Below are positions 51,001 to 51,663 of a DNA stretch of 51,663 bases, in pieces. The notes beneath the pieces are model-generated. The model saw only the letters and a list, made by a program, of their open reading frames with translations. It was not told the origin of the DNA and ran no database searches. A program made the translations under genes and the position numbers. Source of the stretch: Acanthaster planci (taxonomy: Eukaryota > Echinodermata > Asteroidea > Valvatida > Acanthasteridae); NCBI RefSeq assembly GCF_001949145.1, contig NW_019091726.1:38395-90057 (forward strand), given 5' to 3'. Positions within the stretch are counted from its first letter, which is position 1, and each line of letters opens with the position of its first letter.

Positions 51001-51297
51001 TGAAATTTTTGGACGTTGATCCTTTTTGATGGCTGACATGTCAGGGAACAATTACTGATGTATACCATGTATACCTTCTTATTATTAGGACCTTGGCGTG
51101 ACCATGCCATTGTATCTCCGTGATGAATAATGAAATGAAAATAATACAGTTCTGCTCTTTGTTACTTACCGAAATACCGTGTATATATGGTTGAAAGTCA
51201 GCGCAGCACCAAGTCTCTTGAAACTGCTTGGATGTAATGCCATGCTATACAGACGCTTCAGAAGGGACTTTGTATTAATGGGGCTCTTTTCTTGTTG
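1..51297 (-). CDS. PRKDC: DNA-PKcs gene (PRKDC orthologue), internal part, 50 exons in view
   Basis: DNA-PKcs is the giant nuclear PI3K-like kinase recruited by Ku70/80 to double-strand ends, where it drives non-homologous end joining. The joined exons encode about 2,300 codons co-linear with human DNA-PKcs (about 4,128 aa) from roughly residue 1,050-1,100 to about 3,350-3,400; this is my estimate from memory. They cover the end of the N-HEAT region, the M-HEAT region, the ABCDE S/TQ cluster and the first part of FAT. Diagnostic blocks include [50 protein letters not shown] and [10 protein letters not shown]. All junctions are GT-AG and phase-consistent, with no in-frame stop. The start codon lies upstream beyond 51663, and the kinase and FATC domains beyond position 1. 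Coordinates span introns; exons are listed separately. Introns over 300 bp in which I recognise nothing: 220-578, 3536-4155, 18313-18632, 18813-19592, 19918-20302, 20543-20989, 23463-24418, 25392-25709, 25835-26335, 26445-26884, 27017-27509, 27650-28075, 28220-28603, 31188-31783, 32838-33170, 33299-33644, 33748-34396, 34555-35137, 41754-42085, 44144-44598, 49874-50265 and 50361-51169. Confidence 0.95.
109..219 (-). CDS. PRKDC: PRKDC exon E49
   Basis: 111 nt after GTTTCAG encoding [20 protein letters not shown] then [17 protein letters not shown], weakly aligned to human [27 protein letters not shown]. Donor GGAG|GTAAGTCG is strong. Confidence 0.8.
579..753 (-). CDS. PRKDC: PRKDC exon E48
   Basis: 175 nt encoding [30 protein letters not shown] and [16 protein letters not shown]. 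Aligned to human NNFSLAMKLLKELHKES...SWVQSYCR...EQVLTVLKTVSLLD. The donor TTG|GTTTGT is weak but is the one that fits phase. Confidence 0.87.
1069..1164 (-). repeat. 48-bp tandem duplication over the E47 splice donor
   Basis: Two copies of a unit containing gatggcagacagtgcctgtc followed by a[a/g]caggtaaggctatggct lie head to tail. Donors fall at 1116 and 1068. Use of the second adds 16 residues ([16 protein letters not shown]) with no stop. Confidence 0.9.
1117..1261 (-). CDS. PRKDC: PRKDC exon E47, tandemly duplicated donor
   Basis: 145 nt encoding [20 protein letters not shown], an acidic stretch, then [16 protein letters not shown], aligned to the human acidic linker and FSMKMKMIDSARKQ. 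Donor ACAG|GTAAGG at 1116. The last 35-48 nt and the donor are repeated once downstream, and the second donor at 1068 would extend the exon by 48 nt in frame. Confidence 0.9.
1722..2955 (+). pseudogene. Penelope-like element: reverse transcriptase plus GIY-YIG endonuclease
   Basis: Truncated and frameshifted retroelement in antisense to the host gene. The RT part shows motif A ([13 protein letters not shown], about 1770-1820), motif B ([18 protein letters not shown], about 1970) and the catalytic YVDDTF (about 2080). The frame shifts near 1945 and again after a stop near 2404. The C-terminal part (2640-2955) has [19 protein letters not shown] with the GIY-YIG layout typical of Penelope-like elements, then an EH and CxxH-type tail. 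The N-terminal part of the RT is missing. Inactive. Confidence 0.88.
3418..3535 (-). CDS. PRKDC: PRKDC exon E46
   Basis: 118 nt encoding [20 protein letters not shown] then [16 protein letters not shown]. Matches human [27 protein letters not shown]. Confidence 0.94.
4156..4264 (-). CDS. PRKDC: PRKDC exon E45
   Basis: 109 nt encoding [20 protein letters not shown] then [16 protein letters not shown], aligned to human [32 protein letters not shown]. Confidence 0.92.
4265..6390 (-). other. Intron E44-E45, no recognised gene
   Basis: 2.1 kb of intron. Around 4490-4640 is a GC-richer segment that may be a decayed SINE or MITE. Around 6010-6075 a short hairpin (ctggtagc / gctaccag) is present. 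The + strand reading frame at 5623-5952 resembles nothing I know and has no splice or codon support. Confidence 0.5.
6391..6489 (-). CDS. PRKDC: PRKDC exon E44
   Basis: 99 nt encoding [20 protein letters not shown] then [13 protein letters not shown], matching human [32 protein letters not shown]. Confidence 0.95.
6817..7109. repeat. Palindromic left end of the DIRS element
   Basis: Arms of about 65 bp, gaagggattaaatgagaact... and its reverse complement ending ...tcatttaatcccttc, face each other around a loop of about 160 bp. Only a few mismatches are visible. It may be the internal complementary region of the DIRS element or a separate foldback. Confidence 0.75.
7744..8790 (-). pseudogene. 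Tyrosine recombinase of the DIRS element, split by a MITE
   Basis: The N-terminal half (about 8490-8790) reads [20 protein letters not shown] then [20 protein letters not shown], the usual DIRS recombinase opening. The C-terminal half (7744-8057) reads [20 protein letters not shown] and then, after a frame change, [34 protein letters not shown] and a stop. HSTR supplies the catalytic arginine box and FY the tyrosine. A 424-bp TTAA-flanked element (8058-8481) interrupts it. Removing that insert with one TTAA joins the halves in frame. Confidence 0.82.
8058..8481. mobile_element. TTAA-flanked MITE nested in the DIRS recombinase
   Basis: The insert is bounded by TTAA at 8058-8061 and 8478-8481, and its ends are imperfect inverted repeats (CCCCTTCTCGGCGGG and CCTCCAGGTGCTAAGGGG). 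TTAA target duplication is typical of piggyBac-family elements. It has no transposase; reading frames within it are incidental. Confidence 0.85.
8860..8976 (-). pseudogene. DIRS reverse-transcriptase stub
   Basis: Reads [20 protein letters not shown] followed by [11 protein letters not shown], which resembles the start of DIRS-type RT domains. The catalytic RT and RNase H regions are absent, and the recombinase starts almost at once. The product of a large internal deletion. Confidence 0.65.
9838..10221 (-). pseudogene. Gag-like first ORF of the DIRS element
   Basis: A 127-codon frame starting [20 protein letters not shown], with a basic, serine-rich N-terminus, a short coiled-coil-like stretch ([19 protein letters not shown]) and an acidic C-terminal half. 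Position and composition fit the gag-like protein upstream of RT in DIRS elements. Family membership is inferred from context. Confidence 0.5.
10681..10806 (-). CDS. PRKDC: PRKDC exon E43
   Basis: 126 nt encoding [20 protein letters not shown] then [20 protein letters not shown], matching human [30 protein letters not shown]. A DIRS-type element begins within about 70 bp of its donor. Confidence 0.95.
11035..11145 (-). CDS. PRKDC: PRKDC exon E42
   Basis: 111 nt encoding [20 protein letters not shown] then [12 protein letters not shown]. Matches human [20 protein letters not shown] and DLNKIWSEPFYQ. Confidence 0.96.
11146..12545 (-). other. Intron E41-E42 with a small hairpin repeat
   Basis: 1.4 kb intron without a recognised gene. 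At 11400-11600 cacaagac/ggtcttgtg motifs are repeated and inverted on either side of a short spacer, so the region could fold back on itself; it looks like a small MITE. Confidence 0.45.
12546..12620 (-). CDS. PRKDC: PRKDC exon E41 (75 nt)
   Basis: 25 codons encoding [20 protein letters not shown] then ESRLN, aligned to human [22 protein letters not shown]. Acceptor TCTCTAG, donor AAT|GTAAGA. Confidence 0.92.
12890..13028 (-). CDS. PRKDC: PRKDC exon E40 (start of FAT)
   Basis: 139 nt encoding [20 protein letters not shown] then [20 protein letters not shown], matching human [20 protein letters not shown] and ITQSALLAEARSDYSEAAK. FAT domains are helical TPR-like repeats that wrap the kinase; that the domain begins about here is my estimate. 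Confidence 0.96.
13510..14035 (-). repeat. 65-bp array derived from the E39 3' end and donor
   Basis: About eight head-to-tail units with a period near 65 bp. On the minus strand each contains GAGCCATCACCAGACATCAG then CTCTTGGATTGAACTAGCTA and Ggtgt. This repeats the E39 sequence coding for [13 protein letters not shown] and its splice donor. The array is about 3.4 kb downstream of E39 because a piggyBac element was inserted between. Confidence 0.9.
14064..17409 (+). mobile_element. piggyBac-family DNA transposon with both ends
   Basis: Bounded by TTAA at 14064-14067 and 17406-17409. The termini CCCTAACTGCCCATGGCCC and GGGCCTAGGGAGTTAGGG are inverted repeats. The subterminal regions share tccaacagcaggttttg and gttggactatgct motifs with the MITE at 32.1 kb. 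It encodes a decayed transposase on the + strand, antisense to the host gene, and sits inside the junction-derived array of E39. Confidence 0.88.
15643..16985 (+). pseudogene. piggyBac transposase (DDE_Tnp_1_7 type), degraded
   Basis: An N-terminal basic and acidic region (15643-16040) is interrupted by stops. The core (16038-16628) contains [40 protein letters not shown] and [10 protein letters not shown], which carries the first catalytic aspartate; it is followed at once by a stop (TGA). The frame then resumes as [15 protein letters not shown], a second stop near 16677, and [20 protein letters not shown] with the second aspartate. The frame ends at 16985 before the third aspartate and the cysteine-rich tail. 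Not functional. Confidence 0.85.
17410..17530 (-). repeat. Proximal copies of the E39 junction repeat
   Basis: A decayed copy (cttagctagctcaattcaag, near 17420) lies next to the true E39 3' end (acctagctagttcaatccag, near 17487). Together with 13510-14035 it formed one array before the piggyBac insertion. Confidence 0.75.
17489..17612 (-). CDS. PRKDC: PRKDC exon E39, 3' end amplified in the downstream intron
   Basis: 124 nt encoding [36 protein letters not shown] and WIELA. Matches human VGIRLLEEALLRL...LPPDVLRWVELAKLYRS. The donor CTAG|GTATGA and the preceding coding bases are the seed of the 65-bp array at 13510-14035 and of a copy at about 17415. Confidence 0.93.
17613..18224 (-). other. 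Intron E38-E39
   Basis: No gene. A short inverted pair (ccaagaggttgccag near 17875; ctgtggcaacctcttgg near 18168) flanks about 280 bp and could mark a small MITE. Confidence 0.4.
18225..18312 (-). CDS. PRKDC: PRKDC exon E38 (88 nt)
   Basis: Encodes [20 protein letters not shown] then SLTSQQMHI, aligned to human [27 protein letters not shown]. Acceptor TTTATAG, donor ATAG|GTAAAA, one base carried to E39. Confidence 0.87.
18633..18812 (-). CDS. PRKDC: PRKDC exon E37
   Basis: 180 nt encoding [20 protein letters not shown] and [20 protein letters not shown]. Matches human LFSSLFSGILKEMDKF...FLNTTFSFFPPFVSCIQ. Confidence 0.95.
19593..19724 (-). CDS. PRKDC: PRKDC exon E36
   Basis: 132 nt encoding [20 protein letters not shown] then [20 protein letters not shown]. 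The [13 protein letters not shown] core matches human [25 protein letters not shown]. Confidence 0.96.
19808..19917 (-). CDS. PRKDC: PRKDC exon E35
   Basis: 110 nt encoding [20 protein letters not shown] then [16 protein letters not shown], aligned to human [26 protein letters not shown]. It is followed by an 83-bp intron, the shortest in the window. Confidence 0.94.
20303..20542 (-). CDS. PRKDC: PRKDC exon E34
   Basis: 240 nt encoding [40 protein letters not shown] and a polar tail ending DEVDAKQ. Matches human SSFDWLTGSSTDPLVDHTS...SDSLLFAHKR...GDEVDNK. The segment links M-HEAT to FAT. Confidence 0.94.
20990..21176 (-). CDS. PRKDC: PRKDC exon E33 (ABCDE phosphorylation cluster)
   Basis: 187 nt encoding [39 protein letters not shown] and [18 protein letters not shown]. 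It carries five or more S/TQ sites at or near the positions of human T2609, S2612, T2620, T2638 and T2647, which ATM and DNA-PK phosphorylate to release the kinase from DNA ends. The donor CTTG|GTTGGT is weak, but the phase fits E34. Confidence 0.95.
21177..22631 (-). other. Intron E32-E33, no recognised gene
   Basis: 1.45 kb of AT-rich intron. Near 21584-21622 two gcatgctcagaac motifs lie close together, reminiscent of transposon ends, but no complete element could be drawn. Confidence 0.4.
22632..22842 (-). CDS. PRKDC: PRKDC exon E32
   Basis: 211 nt encoding [40 protein letters not shown] and [20 protein letters not shown]. Almost residue for residue with human [20 protein letters not shown] and [20 protein letters not shown]. 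Confidence 0.97.
23203..23290 (-). repeat. Decayed copy of exon E31
   Basis: On the minus strand this reads [20 protein letters not shown] then GEASS, a recognisable echo of E31 ([21 protein letters not shown]). An in-frame TAA precedes it and no good acceptor is in phase. Confidence 0.7.
23364..23462 (-). CDS. PRKDC: PRKDC exon E31
   Basis: 99 nt encoding [20 protein letters not shown] then [12 protein letters not shown], aligned to human [24 protein letters not shown]. A decayed second copy sits in the following intron at about 23203-23290. Confidence 0.92.
24419..24592 (-). CDS. PRKDC: PRKDC exon E30, partial copies upstream
   Basis: 174 nt encoding [20 protein letters not shown] and [19 protein letters not shown]. 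Aligned to human MMPKLKPVELRELL...[20 protein letters not shown]. Acceptor TTTCCCAG. Two decayed copies of its 5' part lie upstream at 24655-24895. Confidence 0.95.
24655..24895 (-). repeat. Two decayed copies of the E30 acceptor and 5' exon part
   Basis: Copies at about 24655-24740 and 24800-24895 repeat the E30 5' half and acceptor with a period of about 141-145 bp. The first still has TTTCCCAAG where E30 has TTTCCCAG and reads [12 protein letters not shown] against E30 [11 protein letters not shown]. Confidence 0.85.
25242..25391 (-). CDS. PRKDC: PRKDC exon E29
   Basis: 150 nt encoding [20 protein letters not shown] then [20 protein letters not shown], aligned to human [24 protein letters not shown]...FQLKSK. 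Donor CAG|GTGAGA. Confidence 0.95.
25710..25834 (-). CDS. PRKDC: PRKDC exon E28
   Basis: 125 nt encoding [20 protein letters not shown] then [20 protein letters not shown], aligned to human [21 protein letters not shown]. Donor CCA|GTAAGAG. Confidence 0.92.
26336..26444 (-). CDS. PRKDC: PRKDC exon E27
   Basis: 109 nt encoding [20 protein letters not shown] then [16 protein letters not shown], aligned to human [30 protein letters not shown]. Acceptor CCCTCAG, donor AAG|GTACAT. Confidence 0.93.
26885..27016 (-). CDS. PRKDC: PRKDC exon E26
   Basis: 132 nt encoding [20 protein letters not shown] then [20 protein letters not shown]. Matches human [22 protein letters not shown]. Confidence 0.95.
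27510..27649 (-). CDS. PRKDC: PRKDC exon E25
   Basis: 140 nt encoding [20 protein letters not shown] then [20 protein letters not shown]. Very close to human LANRLLNFLMKH and [20 protein letters not shown]. Confidence 0.96.
28076..28219 (-). CDS. PRKDC: PRKDC exon E24
   Basis: 144 nt encoding [20 protein letters not shown] then [20 protein letters not shown]. The [10 protein letters not shown] core is identical to the human protein. Donor GAG|GTAAGTAA. Confidence 0.96.
28604..28714 (-). CDS. PRKDC: PRKDC exon E23
   Basis: 111 nt encoding [20 protein letters not shown] then [17 protein letters not shown], aligned to human [31 protein letters not shown]. The acceptor GTAAG|GCT is the only nearby AG that keeps phase 0. 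Confidence 0.92.
28801..29290. mobile_element. Foldback (long inverted repeat) element
   Basis: Two arms of about 215 bp (28801-29015 and 29085-29290) are reverse complements with scattered mismatches; for example ttaaagagcacctctaagg faces the complement of gaggtactctttaa. A loop of about 65 bp separates them. Both ends coincide with TTAA. No coding capacity. Confidence 0.85.
29501..29638 (-). CDS. PRKDC: PRKDC exon E22
   Basis: 138 nt, 46 codons, encoding [20 protein letters not shown] then [16 protein letters not shown]. The human match is [24 protein letters not shown]. Donor GAG|GTATGG. Confidence 0.95.
29738..30028 (-). other. Intronic open frame of about 97 codons, unidentified
   Basis: In the E21-E22 intron a minus-strand frame reads [40 protein letters not shown] and [19 protein letters not shown]. 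The composition looks protein-like and it has a CDSC pair, but I do not recognise it. There is no alignment to DNA-PKcs here and no need for an extra exon, since E21 and E22 join in phase. It may be a transposon or retrogene fragment. Confidence 0.3.
30226..30392 (-). CDS. PRKDC: PRKDC exon E21 (PQR-cluster region)
   Basis: 167 nt encoding [20 protein letters not shown] then [20 protein letters not shown] and [15 protein letters not shown]. Aligned to human [25 protein letters not shown]. An SQ sits in SLSQRSS, slightly downstream of the aligned position of human S2056. Confidence 0.93.
30593..30773 (-). CDS. PRKDC: PRKDC exon E20 (start of the PQR-cluster region)
   Basis: 181 nt encoding [20 protein letters not shown] then [20 protein letters not shown], matching human [28 protein letters not shown]. 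It ends in a serine/glutamine-rich tract ([19 protein letters not shown]) at the start of the region equivalent to the human PQR cluster. Confidence 0.95.
31019..31187 (-). CDS. PRKDC: PRKDC exon E19
   Basis: 169 nt encoding [37 protein letters not shown] and [15 protein letters not shown], aligned to human [20 protein letters not shown]...KFYQGFLFSEK. Confidence 0.95.
31784..31905 (-). CDS. PRKDC: PRKDC exon E18
   Basis: 122 nt encoding [20 protein letters not shown] and [12 protein letters not shown], aligned to human [21 protein letters not shown]. Donor AAA|GTAAGT, phase 2 out. Confidence 0.93.
32010..32600. repeat. About 26-bp minisatellite split by a MITE
   Basis: Repeats of the form aaagagacat[c/t]acagcatctt lie at 32010-32100 and again at 32526-32600. 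The TTAA-flanked element at 32101-32525 is inserted between them. Confidence 0.75.
32101..32525. mobile_element. Non-autonomous piggyBac MITE
   Basis: Bounded by TTAA (32101-32104 and 32522-32525), with ends CCCTTACTGCCCAAAACC and GGAGCCTAGGG. Interior motifs (tccaacagcaggttttg; gttggactatgcttgattcc) match the subterminal parts of the 14.06-17.41 kb piggyBac element, so it is probably a deletion derivative of the same family. Confidence 0.82.
32630..32837 (-). CDS. PRKDC: PRKDC exon E17
   Basis: 208 nt between TTTGTTGTAG and GTATAAA. It encodes [20 protein letters not shown] and later [20 protein letters not shown], in the region of human VTQVGLLESVYEMFRKDD...DALREFFSTIV. The human protein has about 18 extra residues just after this block. 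Confidence 0.9.
33171..33298 (-). CDS. PRKDC: PRKDC exon E16
   Basis: 128 nt encoding [20 protein letters not shown] then [20 protein letters not shown], aligned to human [27 protein letters not shown]. Phase 0 in, 2 out. Confidence 0.92.
33645..33747 (-). CDS. PRKDC: PRKDC exon E15
   Basis: 103 nt encoding [20 protein letters not shown] then [14 protein letters not shown], aligned to human [30 protein letters not shown]. Donor AAG|GTATTT. Confidence 0.91.
34397..34554 (-). CDS. PRKDC: PRKDC exon E14
   Basis: 158 nt between TTGTGCAG and GTCAGTG, encoding [20 protein letters not shown] and [18 protein letters not shown]. Aligned to human FPEVFTTYISLLAD...GQAVTLLPFFTSLTGG. Confidence 0.93.
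35138..35273 (-). CDS. PRKDC: PRKDC exon E13
   Basis: 136 nt encoding [20 protein letters not shown] and [16 protein letters not shown], aligned to human LATTILQHWKKCD...LALLAKILQIDSS. Donor AAG|GTAAGA. The upstream intron carries an inverted Penelope fragment. Confidence 0.93.
35432..36828. mobile_element. Penelope-like element fragments in inverted arrangement
   Basis: Outer arms (about 35432-35735 and 36530-36828) are long inverted repeats starting taagttgg and ending ccaactta. Between them, the minus strand at 35750-36109 encodes a GIY-YIG endonuclease part ([20 protein letters not shown] and an EALEISK tail). The plus strand at 36076-36500 encodes an RT-to-endonuclease linker ([20 protein letters not shown]) and the start of a second GIY-YIG part. 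The + copy lost most of the endonuclease. Inverted pseudo-LTR arrangements are known for Penelope-like elements. Confidence 0.8.
36829..37784 (-). other. Rest of intron E12-E13, with an unidentified frame
   Basis: A minus-strand frame at 37069-37311 reads [20 protein letters not shown] then [14 protein letters not shown]. It looks coding-like but I do not recognise it. It has no splice context in the host gene. Confidence 0.3.
37785..38026 (-). CDS. PRKDC: PRKDC exon E12
   Basis: 242 nt encoding [33 protein letters not shown] and [20 protein letters not shown], aligned to human TKMVSAVLNGMLDQSFRER. Acceptor TATCACAG, donor AAC|GTAAGC, phase 0 in and 2 out. Confidence 0.92.
38197..38393 (+). 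repeat. Retroposon 3' tail with (ATT)n
   Basis: The segment gtgaagcgcatcgagatgtg then ctatgtgatgcgctatataa, followed by an (att)n run at about 38375-38391, resembles the 3' tails of CR1/L2-type LINEs and their SINEs. The 5' part is not recognised. Confidence 0.55.
38808..38966 (-). CDS. PRKDC: PRKDC exon E11, 5' end echoed in the upstream intron
   Basis: 159 nt, 53 codons, encoding [20 protein letters not shown] and ending [18 protein letters not shown], aligned to human GTELLSLVYKGI...LASGLLELAFAFGG. Acceptor TATAG|GGAAGTGGCAGTTC. Degenerate copies of this junction make up the array at 38990-39520. Confidence 0.9.
38990..39520 (-). repeat. 73-80-bp array derived from the E11 acceptor and exon start
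   Basis: Five or six units, best seen at 39180-39515. On the minus strand each contains GGAAGTGGTAGTTCTTACTT then AGTGAAGCTAATGAAG. The E11 junction reads GGAAGTGGCAGTTCTTTTGC then GGTGAAGCTTTTCATC. The intronic flank (ggaaatgaacagataaaac) is echoed too. Confidence 0.78.
40268..40412 (-). CDS. PRKDC: PRKDC exon E10
   Basis: 145 nt encoding [20 protein letters not shown], then [20 protein letters not shown]. It aligns to human SRLAAVVSACKQLHRAGLL. The donor CAT|GTATAA is weak but keeps phase 0. Confidence 0.85.
40727..40821 (-). CDS. PRKDC: PRKDC exon E9 (weakly conserved)
   Basis: 95 nt between TTTCTGGCAG and GTACTGAG, encoding [20 protein letters not shown] then [11 protein letters not shown]. 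Similarity to the human segment VCVNLMKALKM...LETHLREKI is weak. The splice sites and phase (0 in, 2 out) fit both neighbours exactly, and the segment is needed to fill the alignment. Confidence 0.75.
41016..41493. mobile_element. TTAA-flanked MITE containing the N gap
   Basis: Bounded by TTAA at 41016-41019 and 41490-41493, with inverted ends CCACTTTGTGCCGGGG and CCCCGGCTGGTAGTGG. The interior has a 94-base run of Ns (41161-41254), so its true length is unknown. No transposase visible. Confidence 0.78.
41631..41753 (-). CDS. PRKDC: PRKDC exon E8
   Basis: 123 nt, 41 whole codons, between TTTGCAG and GTAAAA. It encodes [20 protein letters not shown] then [21 protein letters not shown], aligned to human [20 protein letters not shown]. 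Confidence 0.93.
42086..42324 (-). CDS. PRKDC: PRKDC exon E7
   Basis: 239 nt encoding [20 protein letters not shown] and later [20 protein letters not shown] then [11 protein letters not shown]. It aligns to human SSLLKAVAFFLESIAMHDI...ERYNYSKCTVVVRIMEF. Two acceptors six bases apart (CTACAG at 42325, TTTAAG at 42331) keep the same frame, so the 5' edge is uncertain by two codons. Confidence 0.9.
42485..43475 (-). repeat. About 100-bp array derived from the E6 3' end and donor
   Basis: About nine to ten units with periods of 99-101 bp in the well-preserved half. Each good unit contains, on the minus strand, CACCATCAGTTGTATATACA and Ggtgagta, that is 30-35 nt of exon plus donor. Intact donors lie at about 42941, 43040, 43238 and 43339 besides the true one at 43440. 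The copy near 43138 and those below 42840 are decayed. Confidence 0.92.
43440..43627 (-). CDS. PRKDC: PRKDC exon E6, 3' end repeated in the downstream intron
   Basis: 188 nt encoding [15 protein letters not shown], later [20 protein letters not shown] and [19 protein letters not shown]. It matches the human TFEGGG...[20 protein letters not shown] block. Donor ACAG|GTGAGTA. About 35 nt of the 3' end plus the donor form part of a tandem unit of about 100 bp that continues to about 42485. Which donor copy is used is inferred from frame (G + CA into E7). Confidence 0.9.
44074..44143 (-). CDS. PRKDC: PRKDC exon E5 (70 nt)
   Basis: Short exon after TTTATTCAG encoding [20 protein letters not shown] then FVSR, aligned to human GNRSPNLWLKDVLKEEG. 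Donor TAG|GTAAAG, phase 2. Confidence 0.9.
44599..44732 (-). CDS. PRKDC: PRKDC exon E4
   Basis: 134 nt between CCATTACAG and GTACTGG. It encodes [20 protein letters not shown] then [13 protein letters not shown] and a final TPLLPG. The human match is the CGRPQTECRHKSIELF...PLLPG block. It completes the two-base overhang of E3 and leaves the one base needed by E5. Confidence 0.92.
44733..46432 (-). other. Part of intron E3-E4, low-complexity tracts
   Basis: A G-rich then A-rich stretch at 45160-45255, and a C-run ending ttagcccccccttaaaaaat at 45350-45370, look like the ends of an uncharacterised repeat of about 230 bp. Nothing recognised in 45540-46430. Confidence 0.4.
46431..47956 (-). pseudogene. 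Transposase-like gene relic, family not identified
   Basis: The N-terminal frame (47636-47956) starts [20 protein letters not shown] and contains a [12 protein letters not shown] stretch. After a likely intron (donor near 47579, acceptor near 47078) a C-terminal part reads [27 protein letters not shown], a frameshift, then [40 protein letters not shown] and a basic tail ending at 46433. The SRQLY...HLYxWxES layout reminds me of transposon-encoded proteins scattered in invertebrate genomes, but I cannot name the family. It has at least one stop and one frameshift. Confidence 0.5.
48000..48860 (-). other. Part of intron E3-E4, no recognised feature
   Basis: Sequence upstream of the transposase-like relic, with a GC-rich patch at 47990-48060 that could be its former promoter. 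No conserved coding sequence seen. Confidence 0.35.
48880..49735 (+). pseudogene. Non-LTR retrotransposon, 3' end of reverse-transcriptase ORF
   Basis: 5'-truncated copy in antisense to the host gene. It begins near a [15 protein letters not shown] stretch (RT catalytic ADD) and continues in broken frames with [60 protein letters not shown] and [12 protein letters not shown]. This is the common 3' domain of LINE polymerases in marine invertebrates. Several frameshifts and stops. Confidence 0.85.
49771..49873 (-). CDS. PRKDC: PRKDC exon E3
   Basis: 103 nt encoding [20 protein letters not shown] then [14 protein letters not shown], aligned to the human [22 protein letters not shown] segment. 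Donor AAG|GTAGGA. The downstream intron is 5.0 kb long and contains a LINE fragment and a transposase relic. Confidence 0.92.
50266..50360 (-). CDS. PRKDC: PRKDC exon E2
   Basis: 95 nt between TTTGTAG and GTAAGC. It encodes [20 protein letters not shown] then [12 protein letters not shown], matching the human block ESLALAHADEKSLG. One base (G) carries over to E3. Confidence 0.93.
51170..51297 (-). CDS. PRKDC: PRKDC exon E1 (HEAT region)
   Basis: 128 nt beginning CAA CAA after TTTTTCCAG and ending TTTCG before GTAAG. It encodes [18 protein letters not shown] followed by [15 protein letters not shown], nearly identical to the human [20 protein letters not shown] block. It leaves two bases for the next codon. 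It is the most upstream exon in the window; a SINE lies about 20 bp 5' of its acceptor. Confidence 0.93.
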
Positions 51298-51317
51298 CTG
51301 GAAAAATTGGTAAACCA

Positions 51318-51663
51318 TTATTTTTCAAGATGTATTTTTTGTGTTGGGGAGATGTTAATTTATATAACAGGTCTTGTCCTTACCCAACGTATATTAATAA
51401 GCACTGTATGCTCAGTGATTGTCCGAGAGCCTGCGAAAAACCTCACAAGCTTACTTGGCTGGGAATCGAACCCACGACCTCCTGCTTACTAGTGCAGATG
51501 TCTCAACCACTCGACCACCGAGCTTGCTGGGGTCGGCTGGCCGGTCCCAGTCAAGTGAAGCAGCGGGTACCGCGAACTATATTCAAGATGTATTTTTGCG
51601 CTGGGGAGATGTTAATTTATATAATGGGTGTTGCCCTTACCCCCAGCAAGCTCGGTGGTCGGG
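51318..51663 (-). repeat. tRNA-derived SINE with flanking direct repeats
   Basis: On the minus strand 51455-51524 resembles a tRNA. An A-box-like TGGTCGAGTGG (about 51508-51518) and a B-box-like GGTTCGATTCCC (about 51461-51472) are present. A segment of about 63 bp (caagatgtatttttt...cttaccc) occurs at 51320-51381 and again at 51580-51641. A new ctcggtggtcggg start appears at the window end in the opposite orientation, so a second copy is cut off. Confidence 0.7.

Noticed and set aside
51455-51524. Genuine tRNA gene
   Set aside because: A- and B-box-like motifs are present, but it is embedded in a longer repeat with duplicated flanks and lacks a clean acceptor stem, so a tRNA-derived SINE fits better.

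Overview
The window is animal genomic DNA. It has compact coding exons of 70-242 bp, GT-AG introns, no operon structure, abundant transposon remnants, many tacatgta-type tracts and a run of assembly Ns (41161-41254, plus a single n at 28328). Nearly all real coding content belongs to one gene on the minus strand. It is the middle of the invertebrate orthologue of DNA-PKcs (PRKDC), the catalytic subunit of DNA-dependent protein kinase that acts in non-homologous end joining. I placed 49 complete exons and one partial exon between 51297 and 1. All 49 introns are GT-AG, every junction keeps the reading frame, and no in-frame stop was seen. About 6.9 kb of coding sequence (about 2,300 codons) is present. 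By comparison with the human protein as I remember it, this runs from late in the N-terminal HEAT repeats, through the M-HEAT region and the ABCDE phosphorylation cluster, into the FAT domain. The 5' end of the gene lies beyond 51663. The kinase and FATC domains lie beyond position 1.

The introns hold the rest: a Penelope-like retroelement with RT and GIY-YIG domains (1.7-3.0 kb); a DIRS-type tyrosine-recombinase element (6.8-10.6 kb) with a TTAA-flanked MITE nested in its recombinase; a piggyBac element with both ends (14.06-17.41 kb) and a related MITE (32.1-32.5 kb); a second TTAA MITE spanning the N gap (41.0-41.5 kb); a foldback element (28.8-29.3 kb); an inverted-repeat Penelope fragment (35.4-36.8 kb); an unidentified transposase-like relic (46.4-48.0 kb); a LINE 3' end (48.9-49.7 kb); and a tRNA-derived SINE at the right edge.

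The most striking pattern is that intronic repeats are repeatedly built from the gene's own exon-intron junctions. Six of the 50 exons (ending or starting near 1117, 17489, 23364, 24592, 38966 and 43440) have neighbouring tandem or degenerate copies that carry the splice site plus a piece of coding sequence. One is a 48-bp in-frame donor duplication. The largest are arrays of about 65, 75-80 and 100 bp. As I recall, minisatellites of this kind were described in amphioxus as 'mirage' minisatellites. With the transposon mix, this makes a cephalochordate (Branchiostoma) my best guess for the organism, though that is inference.
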